Of a DNA stretch of 64,000 nucleotides, positions 9,344-17,911 are shown in pieces (the first letter of the stretch is position 1; the number at the start of each line of letters is the position of its first letter). The position numbers and the translations under genes are program-made. The notes under the pieces are model-generated. The model ran no database searches. It saw only the letters and a program-made list of their open reading frames with translations, and had not been told where the DNA came from. Source of the stretch: Methylotetracoccus oryzae (GTDB taxonomy: Bacteria > Pseudomonadota > Gammaproteobacteria > Methylococcales > Methylococcaceae); NCBI RefSeq assembly GCF_006175985.1, contig NZ_SRSH01000003.1, positions 186,001-250,000 of the forward strand, in the 5' to 3' direction.

Positions 9344-10498
9344 ATGCTCCGAAAGCTGGGCCTGTGTGTGCCCCTGCTGCTGGCCGCGTGCGACCAGACT
9401 GCGGATAAGCCGCCTCCGCAGCCGGCGCCGCCGGCCGTCGAGGTGGTCGCGGCCACGCAGCGCGACGTGCCGATCTACCGCGAGTGGGTAGGCACGCTGG
9501 ATGGCATGGTCAACGCCGAGATTCGCGCTCAGGTCACCGGTTATCTGGTCAAGCAGAACTATCGCGAGGGCGATCTCGTTCGGAAGGGCCAGTTGCTCTA
9601 CGAAATCGATCCGCGGACCTTTCAGGCGGCCGTGGATGCGGCCAAGAGTTCCCTGGCCCGCGAGGAAGCCGAACTGATCACGGCGCGGCTGGAACTGGAG
9701 CGCATCCGCCGGCTGTTGCCCCAGAATGCCGTGAGTGTGCGGGATCGCGATGCGGCGGTGGGCCGCGAGTCCACGGCCGCCGCGGACGTGCTGACGGCCA
9801 AGGCGAGCCTGCAGAAGGCGCAACTCGACCTCGCATTCACGCGCATCGTCTCGCCGATCGACGGCATCGCCGGAATCTCGAAAGCCCAACTCGGGAATCT
9901 GGTCGGACCCGGTACCGGCGATGCCGTGCTGACGACCGTATCCAAGGTCAACCCGATCCGTGTGTATATCTCGATCAGCGAGCAGGAGTATCTCGCGTTC
10001 AATCGCGCGAACCCGAGCGGTTCGGATGGTCGCGGCACCGGGATGGAGCTGATCCTGGCCGACAACTCGCTGCATTCCGAACGCGGCCAAGTCTATTTCG
10101 CCGATCGGCAGGTCGATTCCCGGACGGGCGCGATCCTGCTCGCGACACTGTTTCCGAACCCCGGGAATCTGCTGCGGCCGGGCCAGTTCGCGCGGGTGCG
10201 CGCCATGACCCGCATCCAGCCCGCGGCCGTGCTCGTACCGCAGCGCGCTGTGACCGAGCTGCAAGGCATGGCGCAGCTGGCCGTCGTGAAACCGGACAAC
10301 ACGGTGGAATTTCGCAAGGTGCGAACCGGGGAGCGCGTCGGATCGCAATGGGTGATCGACCAGGGGCTGCGCTCGGGCGAGCGCGTCATCGTCGAAGGCA
10401 TCCAGAAGGTGAGGCCGGGAATGCCCGTCCAGCCGCAGCCCTACCAAGCGCCCCCGGAAACCCCCCCCCCGGTCTCCGGGGCGTCCCGGCCAGGCTAG
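9344..10498 (+). CDS. RND efflux periplasmic adaptor (membrane fusion protein)
   Basis: 384 residues, lipoprotein signal with Cys16 (LLLAAC). The order is that of the AcrA/MexA family: a strand block (YREWVGTLDGMVNAEIRAQV), biotinyl-lipoyl half-motif (VTGYLVKQNYREGDLVRKG), an alpha-helical hairpin (~residues 75-130), the second lipoyl half (SPIDGIAGISKAQLGNLV) and beta-barrel/membrane-proximal domains. ATG at 9344 is chosen because it gives the lipobox; upstream in-frame sequence overlaps the previous gene. It is the first gene of a three-gene operon with the pump and the outer-membrane channel and should bridge the two in the periplasm. Confidence 0.93.
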   Translation: MLRKLGLCVPLLLAACDQTADKPPPQPAPPAVEVVAATQRDVPIYREWVGTLDGMVNAEIRAQVTGYLVKQNYREGDLVRKGQLLYEIDPRTFQAAVDAAKSSLAREEAELITARLELERIRRLLPQNAVSVRDRDAAVGRESTAAADVLTAKASLQKAQLDLAFTRIVSPIDGIAGISKAQLGNLVGPGTGDAVLTTVSKVNPIRVYISISEQEYLAFNRANPSGSDGRGTGMELILADNSLHSERGQVYFADRQVDSRTGAILLATLFPNPGNLLRPGQFARVRAMTRIQPAAVLVPQRAVTELQGMAQLAVVKPDNTVEFRKVRTGERVGSQWVIDQGLRSGERVIVEGIQKVRPGMPVQPQPYQAPPETPPPVSGASRPG

Positions 10499-10513
10499 GG
10501 CGCGCCGCCAGCC

Positions 10514-13500
10514 ATGGCGCAATTCTTCGTCAACCGGCCGACGGTCGCGATCGTCCTGTCGATCTTCCTGGTGTTGCTCGGCCTCGTCGCAATGGCCGGG
10601 CTGCCCATCTCCCAATATCCCGACATCGTTCCGCCCGAGGTCCAGATCTCGACCACCTTCACGGGAGCGGATGCCGTCACCGTCGAGCAGTCGGTCGCGA
10701 CGCCGATCGAGCAGCAGATGTCCGGCGTCGACAACATGAATTACATGTACTCGGTCAACGCCAACAACGGGCAGGCCACGCTGCGCGTCAATTTCGACGT
10801 CGATTCGGATCCCGACACCGGCCTGATCCTGAGCCAGATGCGGAAGTCGCAGGCCGAGTCGCAGCTCCCGGTCGAAGTCAGGAACTTCGGCATCAAGGTC
10901 GAGAAATCGACGGCTTCGCCGCTGCTGATGTTCGCGCTGTACTCGCCGAACGGCACCTACGACAGTGTTTTTCTGGCCAACTATGCCTACATCAACATCA
11001 ATGACCAGATGACCCGCATTCAGGGCATCGCCAGTGTCACGGTGTTCGGCGCAGGGCAGTATGCGATGCGGATCTGGGTCAAGCCGGATCAACTGGCGAA
11101 GCTGAACATCACGATTCCCGAGATCATGGCCGCGATCGACGCCCAGAACACCGTCAATCCGGCTGGCCGGATCGGTGGTGAACCGGTGCCGCCCGGCCAG
11201 GAGTTCACCTACGCGGTGCGTGCGCAGGGCCGGCTCGTGACCGAGGAGGAATTCGGCAATATCGTGCTGCGCGCGAACCCCAGCGGGTCGTTGGTCCGCA
11301 TCAGGGATGTCGGCCGCATCGAACTGGGCGCGCAGACCTACGACATGCGCGGCCGCTTGAACGGGAAGCCGGCCGCGCTGGTGGCCCTGTACCAGCAGCC
11401 GGGTTCGAACGCGCTGGATGCGGCGAACGGGGCGAAACAGCTGATGAGCGAGCTGAAGCAGCGTTTCCCGGCCGATCTCGACTACATGGTCGCGCTGGAC
11501 ACGACGCTGGCCGTGACCGCCGGCATGGAAGAGATCGTGCAGACGCTGTACGAGGCGCTGATCCTCGTGATCCTGGTGGTGTTCCTGTTCCTGCAGGGCT
11601 GGCGCGCGACGCTGATCCCGTTGCTGGCGGTGCCGGTGTCGTTGATCGGCACCTTCCTGCTGTTCCCGATGCTGGGGTTCTCGATCAACACGCTGTCGCT
11701 GCTCGGGCTGGTGCTGGCGATCGGTCTGGTGGTCGATGATGCCATCGTCGTGGTCGAGGCGGTCGAACATCAGATCGAACAGGGGCTGTCGCCGCGTGAG
11801 GCGACGTTGAAGGCCATGGCCGAAGTCTCGGGGCCCGTCGTGGCCACCAGCCTCGTGCTGATCGCGGTGTTCCTGCCGACGGCGTTCATCCCAGGCATCT
11901 CGGGCAGCCTGTACCAGCAGTTTGCGGTCACCGTCGGCGTGTCGGTGATGATCTCGACCTTCAACGCGCTGACCTTGAGTCCAGCGCTGTCAGCACTGCT
12001 GCTGCGCCCGCGGCAGCACGCCGGACTGATGCAGCGCTTCTACGATGCGTTCAATCGCGCCTTCGGCATCGCGACCAACGGGTATGTCGGTGTGTGCGGG
12101 TTTCTGATCCGCAAGAGCCTGATCAGCGTGCTGCTACTGCTCGGCATCGCCGCGCTGTCCGGCCTGATCGGGAAGGGCCTGCCGACCGGGTTTTTGCCGG
12201 AGGAGGACCAGGGCTATCTGTTCGCCGGCATCCAGCTCCCGAACGCGGCGTCGCTGCAGCGGACGGACGACGTGGTGCGGCAGGTCGAAAGCATCCTGGC
12301 CGAGACGCCCGGCGTCGAAAGCTATTCGTCGGTGATCGGCTACAACATGCTGAGCCAGGTCACCAATACCTACAGCGCCTTCTTCTTCATCGCGCTGAAG
12401 GACTGGGAGCAGCGCACCGCGCCCGAGGAGCAGTACGAGGCGATCAAGATGCGGATCAATGGCCGGATGCGGCAGCTGAGCCAGGCGATCGGCTTCGCGT
12501 TCTCGCCCCCGGCCATTCCCGGCATCGGCACTTCCGGCGGCGTGACCTTTTTGTTGCAGGACCGCGCCGGCCGAGACCTGGCCTTCCTGTCCGACAACGT
12601 CCAACGCTTCCTCGAGGCGGCGCGGCAGCGGCCGGAGCTCGCTTCGGTCAGCACGACCTTTCTGCCGACGATTCCGCAGGCCTTCGTCGACGTCGACCGC
12701 GACAAAGTGCTGACGCGCGGCGTCAACCTCGCGGACGTCTATCAGACCCTCCAATGTTTCATGGGCAGCGGCTTCGTCAATTATTTCAACCGCTTCGGCC
12801 GGCAATGGCAGATTTATGTGCAGGCCGAGGGCGAATTCCGCACCGATGCCAACCAGCTGGGCCAGTTCTACGTGCGCAGCAGGGAAGGGGGCATGGTCCC
12901 GCTGGCGGCGCTGACCAGCGTGCGGAACACGCTGGGGCCGGAATTCACGATGCGCTACAACCTGTATCGCAGCGCACAGATCAACGCCGCCGCGAGCCCC
13001 GGTTACAGCTCGCTGCAGGCGATGCGGGCGCTGGAAGAGGTCTTCGCCGACACCATGCCGAAGCAGGAGATGGGCTACGACTATCTGGGCATGAGTTACC
13101 AGGAGAAGAAGGCGCAGCAGGGGATTTCGCCCCTGGCCATCTTCGCGTTTTCGTTGTTGGCCGTGTTCCTGATCCTGGCCGCGCAGTACGAGAGCTGGAG
13201 CCTGCCCTTCAGCGTGTTGCTGGGGACGCCGATCGCGGTGTTCGGAGCGTTCTTCGCGCTGATGGTCGGCCGTTACGAGAACAACATCTATGCGCAGATC
13301 GCGCTGGTGATGCTGATCGGACTCGCCGCTAAGAACGCGATCCTGATCGTCGAGTTCGCGAAGTCCGGGGTCGAACAGGGTAAGCCCCTGGTCGACGCGG
13401 CGCTGGAGGCGGCGCGGCTACGGCTGCGGCCCATTCTGATGACCAGTCTCGCCAGCATTCTGGGCTTCCTGCCTCTGTGTCTCGCGTCGGGGGCGGGTGC

Positions 13501-13645
13501 GCTGGCGCGGCAGGCGATGGGCTTTGCGGTTCTCGGCGGCCTGATCGCGGCCTCGTTCATCGCCGTGTTCCTGATTCCGGTGTCGTTCACCCTCGTCGAG
13601 CGGCTGCGCCAGCGCGCCCAGGGCTCGGCTGCCAAGAACGGTTGA
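10514..13645 (+). CDS. RND multidrug efflux permease, HAE-1 (AcrB/MexB) type
   Basis: 1043 residues, the usual length of the family. It begins MAQFFVNRPTVAIVLSI as HAE-1 pumps do. Transmembrane helix 4 carries GLVVDDAIVVVE with the Asp-Asp pair of the proton relay, and helix 10 contains GLAAKNAILIVEFAK with the partner Lys. Two large periplasmic loops follow helices 1 and 7, each followed by helix clusters; LLLGIAALSGLIGKGLP marks helix 7. It works as a proton-driven trimer with the adaptor encoded 15 bases upstream. Substrates cannot be predicted. The stop overlaps the start of the next gene. Confidence 0.96.
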   Translation: MAQFFVNRPTVAIVLSIFLVLLGLVAMAGLPISQYPDIVPPEVQISTTFTGADAVTVEQSVATPIEQQMSGVDNMNYMYSVNANNGQATLRVNFDVDSDPDTGLILSQMRKSQAESQLPVEVRNFGIKVEKSTASPLLMFALYSPNGTYDSVFLANYAYININDQMTRIQGIASVTVFGAGQYAMRIWVKPDQLAKLNITIPEIMAAIDAQNTVNPAGRIGGEPVPPGQEFTYAVRAQGRLVTEEEFGNIVLRANPSGSLVRIRDVGRIELGAQTYDMRGRLNGKPAALVALYQQPGSNALDAANGAKQLMSELKQRFPADLDYMVALDTTLAVTAGMEEIVQTLYEALILVILVVFLFLQGWRATLIPLLAVPVSLIGTFLLFPMLGFSINTLSLLGLVLAIGLVVDDAIVVVEAVEHQIEQGLSPREATLKAMAEVSGPVVATSLVLIAVFLPTAFIPGISGSLYQQFAVTVGVSVMISTFNALTLSPALSALLLRPRQHAGLMQRFYDAFNRAFGIATNGYVGVCGFLIRKSLISVLLLLGIAALSGLIGKGLPTGFLPEEDQGYLFAGIQLPNAASLQRTDDVVRQVESILAETPGVESYSSVIGYNMLSQVTNTYSAFFFIALKDWEQRTAPEEQYEAIKMRINGRMRQLSQAIGFAFSPPAIPGIGTSGGVTFLLQDRAGRDLAFLSDNVQRFLEAARQRPELASVSTTFLPTIPQAFVDVDRDKVLTRGVNLADVYQTLQCFMGSGFVNYFNRFGRQWQIYVQAEGEFRTDANQLGQFYVRSREGGMVPLAALTSVRNTLGPEFTMRYNLYRSAQINAAASPGYSSLQAMRALEEVFADTMPKQEMGYDYLGMSYQEKKAQQGISPLAIFAFSLLAVFLILAAQYESWSLPFSVLLGTPIAVFGAFFALMVGRYENNIYAQIALVMLIGLAAKNAILIVEFAKSGVEQGKPLVDAALEAARLRLRPILMTSLASILGFLPLCLASGAGALARQAMGFAVLGGLIAASFIAVFLIPVSFTLVERLRQRAQGSAAKNG

Positions 13646-15105
13646 TGGTGCGCGCCAGTCTCGTCTTTTTCCTGATGGCCGGCCTGTTGGCCGCCGGGTG
13701 CTCCTGGAAGGTGGGGCCGGATTACGAGCCCCTGCCCAAGGCTGTCCCGGCGAAATGGCGTTTCGGGGTCAAGGAAGTGAAGGATGTCACGAACACGGCC
13801 TGGTGGGAGCAACTGGGCGATCGCCGTCTCGATGCGCTGATCGAACGCGCCCTGCGCGGCAACCTCGATCTGCAGGTCGCCGCGGCCCGGGTCGATCAGT
13901 TCATGGGTTTGTACGGGTCGGCCCGTTCCATCCTGTTCCCGCAGATCTATGGCCAGGCGGCGTATCGCCGGCAGCAGATTTCCGCCGGTCAGTTCGGCGT
14001 CGATCCGGCCCTGTTCGGGGGCATTCCCGATACCAACATTGGCCAGCTCGCGGCGACGATGGAATGGGAGATCGACGTCTGGGGCAAGCTGCGCCGGACC
14101 AAGGAAGCCGCGCGCGCCGACTTGCTGGCGCAGGAAGCCTTTGAGCAAGGCGTGATCCTGACGCTGGTCAGCCAGGTTGCGCAGACCTACATCGTGCTGC
14201 GCGAACTGGACAAGAACCGCGACATCACGCTGGAGATCATGGGGATCCTGCGGGAACAGTTACGCATCGCCGAGGCCCGGTTCCGGGAGGGCTTTACGTC
14301 GCAGCTCGAGGTCGAGCAGGTGCGTTCGGAACTCGAGCGCCGCAGTGCCAACCTGCCGCTGGTCGAGCAGACGATTGCCGAGACCGAACACGCTCTCAAG
14401 GTGTTGCTCGGCGAGAATCCGGGCACGATCATCCGTGGGCTGACGCTGGACGAACTGAAGATGCCCGCCGTGCCGGCCGGTTTGCCGTCCGATTTGCTGG
14501 GGCGCCGTCCCGACATCCGCCAGGCCGAGCAGGCCCTGATCGCCGCGAACGCCCGCATCGGCGTCGCGCGCGGCCTGTTCTTCCCGCGCATCTTCCTGAC
14601 CGGCGATATCGGGCAGGTCAGCCAGGACCTGGGCAACATCATGTCGCCCAATGCCAACTTCTGGACCGTCGGTTCCAACGCCCTGCTGCCGATCTTCACC
14701 GCCGGGCGACTCGCCGGCGAGGTGCAGGCGGCCGAGGCGGTGCAGCGCCAAACCGTTGCCGCCTACCGTCAGGCCATCATCAATGCTTTCCGGGAGTTCG
14801 AGAATGCGCTGGTCGACAGCCGCAAGGCGAAGGAGCGGCGCGACCACCAGTCGCAGCGCGTCGCCTCGGTCGATCAGTATTATCGGCTCGCGAAGTTGCG
14901 CTACGACGAAGGCTATACCGACTTCATCACCGTGCTGGACTCGCTCCGGCAGCTCTACGAGGCGCAGATCGACCTGCTGTTTGCGCAGCGCGAAACCTTC
15001 GTCGCCACGATCCAGTTGTATCGGGCCATGGGCGGTGGCTGGATCGTCAAGGCCCGGGGCAAGACCTACAACCCGCGCCCGGCCGAAGCCCAGATTGTTC
15101 CTTGA
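13645..15105 (+). CDS. efflux outer-membrane factor lipoprotein (NodT/OprM family)
   Basis: 486 residues. The ATG at 13645 overlaps the TGA of the permease gene (TGATG), and gives a lipoprotein signal LMAGLLAAGC with Cys19. The mature start VGPDYEPLPKAVPAKW is the typical NodT-family N-terminus. Two repeats of helix-barrel architecture follow, with DVWGKLRR (~residues 145-152) and LLGRRPDIRQAEQAL (~residues 285-299) as family signatures. It should form the TolC-like trimeric exit duct for the RND pump. The three genes are tightly spaced and clearly one operon; no local TetR-type repressor is present. Confidence 0.95.
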   Translation: MVRASLVFFLMAGLLAAGCSWKVGPDYEPLPKAVPAKWRFGVKEVKDVTNTAWWEQLGDRRLDALIERALRGNLDLQVAAARVDQFMGLYGSARSILFPQIYGQAAYRRQQISAGQFGVDPALFGGIPDTNIGQLAATMEWEIDVWGKLRRTKEAARADLLAQEAFEQGVILTLVSQVAQTYIVLRELDKNRDITLEIMGILREQLRIAEARFREGFTSQLEVEQVRSELERRSANLPLVEQTIAETEHALKVLLGENPGTIIRGLTLDELKMPAVPAGLPSDLLGRRPDIRQAEQALIAANARIGVARGLFFPRIFLTGDIGQVSQDLGNIMSPNANFWTVGSNALLPIFTAGRLAGEVQAAEAVQRQTVAAYRQAIINAFREFENALVDSRKAKERRDHQSQRVASVDQYYRLAKLRYDEGYTDFITVLDSLRQLYEAQIDLLFAQRETFVATIQLYRAMGGGWIVKARGKTYNPRPAEAQIVP

Positions 15106-15450
15106 GAACCGCTGCCGGATTGCGCGTGTCGTGCGCACAGCGCACGGCTGAGGAATTGCGTAACCGCGGTTCGTGCGCCGTGCGCACGAAATCACGGCGA
15201 GGCCGTGTCGGCTGAGTGTATGCGGGGAATCGAAAACGCGCGGGTGCGGAGCAGGTAGTGTGTAACGCACGCGCCTTCCACTAGTCGAGGCGGCGAATAG
15301 CAGAAGATTTGGGGGGGAATGCGGCGTTACACGGACGCAAGGCTACAAAACCTTCGAGCCGCGGGGTATCGTCAATTTGTGCGAGTGCGCTTGACGGGGA
15401 GAATGTGCAAGGCGCGGGCTTCGGGGGGAGGAACACGCGTGCGACCGCCC
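15106..15450. repeat. intergenic region with GTGCGC-type imperfect palindromes
   Basis: No gene is recognised between the efflux operon and the ompA-like gene. Two imperfect palindromes of the GTGCGC...GCGCAC type lie at 15131-15145 and 15172-15189. Related copies occur near 24270-24330, 28196-28220, 28905-28938 and 29080-29105, so this is a dispersed repeat family rather than a local terminator; neither copy is followed by a T-run. Confidence 0.6.
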
Positions 15451-15485
15451 CACAAAAGACAAACCCGCCATGCGGCGGGTTTGTC
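15451..15485 (-). terminator. intrinsic terminator of the ompA-like gene
   Basis: A perfect 12-bp inverted repeat (GACAAACCCGCC at 15458-15469, GGCGGGTTTGTC at 15474-15485) with a four-base loop. Read leftward, in the direction of the ompA-like gene that ends at 15529, the hairpin is followed by TTTTGTG. Stem, loop and T-run fit a Rho-independent terminator. Confidence 0.85.
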
Positions 15486-15528
15486 CGGACCCTTCCGTGG
15501 GCCTGATTCGGTCCTGACCCGTCAGGCG

Positions 15529-16761
15529 TTATTCGCCCATCCAGACCAGTTCCACGCGACGGTTAACCGAACGCTCTTCCTCGGTGCGGTCCGGCGATAC
15601 CTTCGGGTACATCTCGCCGTAGCCCTTCGGGTACAGGTTGTTCGGCACGCCCTTCATCTTCAGGTAGTCGACCACCGACGCCGCGCGACGCTGCGACAGC
15701 TTCATGTTGTACTGGTCCGTACCCTCGGTGCTGGTGTGGCCCTGCACTTCGATGTCCTTGGTCTCGCCCGAGGCGATCAGACCGGTCGACACTTCGTCCA
15801 GGATGCCCTTCGCCGTCTCGGTCAGTTCCGCCGAGTCGTAGTGGAAGTTCACACCGCGCAGTTCGATGCGGACCAAGCAGCCGTACTCGTCGACCTTGGC
15901 GCCCTTCATCGTGCCCGGGCACTTGTCGTCGCAGTCGTTGACGCCGTCGCCGTCCGAATCCTTCGTCGAGCAGTCGTCAACCGCCGCCGGCGCTGCCGCC
16001 GCCACCGGCACCGGCTTCTCGCCCAGCGGGATCACGAAGCCCGCGTTCACGACCAGATCGTTCAGCACCGAGGCGTTGTAATTGCCGCCCTGGGCGATGG
16101 TGTTACCGTTCTGGAACATGCCCTGGTAGCGCACGTCGCTGCGGAGCAGGAAGTTGTCGGCCAATTCATACGTGGCGCCCACACCGAACTGCCACTGGAA
16201 CATCGGCTGGGTGTTGCCCGAGCCGAACGCCGTGCGATAGCTGGTGTTGTTCGCGCCAAGGCTGGCCACCGCATACGGCGAAAAGACATCGCGGTCGAAG
16301 AAGAACAACGCATCGGCCGATCCGCCCGTGACGTCGGTCTGGCCGCCGACCCCCGGTCGGTTATTGGAATAGTTCATCCAGAACCCGCGGATTTCCAGAT
16401 TCAACCATTCGTTGATGACCTTGCCGATGCCCATGCCGCCACCCCAGGCACCGAAGGCCTTGCGGTCGCCGCCGGGCTGCATGAAGGTCGCAAAGGGGGC
16501 GAGGTACCAGCGGTCGTCGGCACACTGGGCATCGGCCGTGGCGACCGAGGTGCCATCCGGACAGGTGTAGGTCGAGGTCATCGCCGCCGCAGCGGTATCG
16601 GAGGCGGCCGGGGCCGCTTCGGTTCCCGTTGCCATCGGGTCGGCAACCATCGTTTCGTCGGCCGGGCTCATGCCGGTTGCATCGGTAGCGCTCTGCGCTG
16701 CGACTGGCCCGGTAGCCAGCGCACTGAGCAGGGCGGATGTAATCAGGGCACTTTTCCTCAT
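15529..16761 (-). CDS. OmpA/OprF-family outer-membrane protein
   Basis: 411 residues. ATG at 16761 follows AAGGAG by about six bases and gives a clean signal peptide ending near AVAAQ. Domains: an eight-strand beta-barrel (~residues 45-240), a short Ala-rich linker, a thrombospondin type-3-like calcium-binding stretch (DSDGDGVNDCDDKCPGT, ~residues 265-281), and a C-terminal OmpA peptidoglycan-binding domain (~residues 300-408) with GHTSTEGTDQYN and the LSQRRAASVVDYL motif containing the conserved Arg. It anchors the outer membrane to peptidoglycan. It is monocistronic with its own terminator. A long open frame on the other strand is a shadow of its codon bias. Confidence 0.95.
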   Translation of the reverse strand: MRKSALITSALLSALATGPVAAQSATDATGMSPADETMVADPMATGTEAAPAASDTAAAAMTSTYTCPDGTSVATADAQCADDRWYLAPFATFMQPGGDRKAFGAWGGGMGIGKVINEWLNLEIRGFWMNYSNNRPGVGGQTDVTGGSADALFFFDRDVFSPYAVASLGANNTSYRTAFGSGNTQPMFQWQFGVGATYELADNFLLRSDVRYQGMFQNGNTIAQGGNYNASVLNDLVVNAGFVIPLGEKPVPVAAAAPAAVDDCSTKDSDGDGVNDCDDKCPGTMKGAKVDEYGCLVRIELRGVNFHYDSAELTETAKGILDEVSTGLIASGETKDIEVQGHTSTEGTDQYNMKLSQRRAASVVDYLKMKGVPNNLYPKGYGEMYPKVSPDRTEEERSVNRRVELVWMGE

Positions 16762-17019
16762 GTAAGACTCCTTGTTTCGCGTCGCAATGACTGGGTGATC
16801 GGTACGTAACGTCTCAGAGCGGCTCGGAGGGCGGTTCCGCTCACGAAGGCTTCGGGTTCTCGAGTCCGTCGTGTTGCTGAAAAGAGCAAAAAAGATGTAA
16901 TTTCGCAACCATCGGGTCCTAGCATGCCAGAAGCCCTATTGGCTAACAAGCCGCGAGCGATTACCGGGAGAACGATGGTTGCGGGCCGGGCAGGCGCGAG
17001 GTAGCCCGCTGGTGCGGGC

Positions 17020-17685
17020 TCAGTTGCGCGTGGAGGGCTCGACCACGCCGCCTTGTGTCTTGGTGGACGCTTCGACGATCGAACGAACGCCGAGCTTGCG
17101 GTACAGCGTCCGAACATGCGTGCGCAGGGTGTTGATGCTGACGCCCATCGTGTGGGCGGCCTGCTTGTAAGACTGTCCGGATCGCAGCAGCAACAGCGCC
17201 TCCCGTTCACGGTTCGTCAGCTGATTCAGATCGGATGTCTCGGAGCGGATCGCATTCAGCAGCGTATCGAGCGCTGGGCGCGAGATCACGGTATCGCCGT
17301 CGAGGACACGGTCGACGTTGTCGGCAACATCACGCGAACTGCCGGTCTTCACGATGTAGCCCGAGGCGCCTTCGCGCAGCGCACCGAGCACCATGCCTTC
17401 CCCTTGGCTTCCCGTGATCACCACCACTTTCGCCTCGGCGAACCGGGCCCGGAGCAACGGGATCGAGTCGAGTCCTCCGATGTCCGGCAGGCCAAGATCG
17501 AGCAACAGAAGATCGGGACTGATATCGGTTGTGCGCAGCAGATCGTGCAGGCAGGCGAACGCGCCGACGAACTCGGCCCGTTGGTGCCGGGAGATGCAAT
17601 GCTGAATGAAGCGAGAAATGACGGGATCGTCTTCAACGATCACCGTGCGAACGCGGGCGGATTCGTGAGTCGCGATGGCGCTCAT
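17020..17685 (-). CDS. NarL/FixJ-family response regulator, LuxR-type output
   Basis: 221 residues. The receiver domain has the acidic pocket Glu18-Asp19-Asp20, phospho-acceptor Asp63 (LLLLDLGLPD), a Thr in VVVITGS and Lys in YIVKTG. The output domain (residues ~150-215) is a LuxR helix-turn-helix with LTNREREALLLLRSGQSYKQ and NTLRTHVRTLYRKL. No sensor kinase gene is adjacent, so it is an orphan regulator in this window. Its 5' end faces the phosphoglycosyl transferase gene across 226 bases, so it could regulate that gene or itself, which is inference. Confidence 0.93.
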   Translation of the reverse strand: MSAIATHESARVRTVIVEDDPVISRFIQHCISRHQRAEFVGAFACLHDLLRTTDISPDLLLLDLGLPDIGGLDSIPLLRARFAEAKVVVITGSQGEGMVLGALREGASGYIVKTGSSRDVADNVDRVLDGDTVISRPALDTLLNAIRSETSDLNQLTNREREALLLLRSGQSYKQAAHTMGVSINTLRTHVRTLYRKLGVRSIVEASTKTQGGVVEPSTRN

Positions 17686-17814
17686 CCGGTAAAGGGTCTA
17701 AGTGACGCGAGACAGGCCGCACATTAATAGCACGACTAGGCATTCTAGGCTAGCGACTGCGACGCAGCCGCGTGGGGATCGGGAATTCGGACGGTAGGGG
17801 TGCGCACTACAAGA

Positions 17815-17875
17815 CGTAGGAACCTGCCTACGCATCATCATGCGAATGGTGCCCAGATCGAGTTAACCGTATACT
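17815..17875 (+). promoter_or_regulatory. candidate operator and -10 box upstream of the WecA-like gene
   Basis: A perfect inverted repeat CGTAGG-N6-CCTACG lies at 17815-17832. A TATACT hexamer follows at 17870-17875, 37 bases before the ATG at 17912. The -35 position at 17847-17852 (TGGTGC) is poor, which would fit a promoter needing an activator. Suggestive only. Confidence 0.3.
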
Positions 17876-17911
17876 GCGCATGGACTAAGGCGGAATGGAG
17901 TTTTTGCCGAT

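Noticed and set aside
9281-11770. 829-codon open frame on the minus strand
   Set aside because: Antisense to the adaptor and RND pump genes, whose motifs are unambiguous; its product is Arg/His/Gln-rich and has no domain.
15319-16809. Long open frame (496 codons) on the plus strand
   Set aside because: It lies opposite the clear OmpA-family gene and its translation is His/Arg/Val-rich low-complexity sequence without any family; it is a codon-bias shadow.
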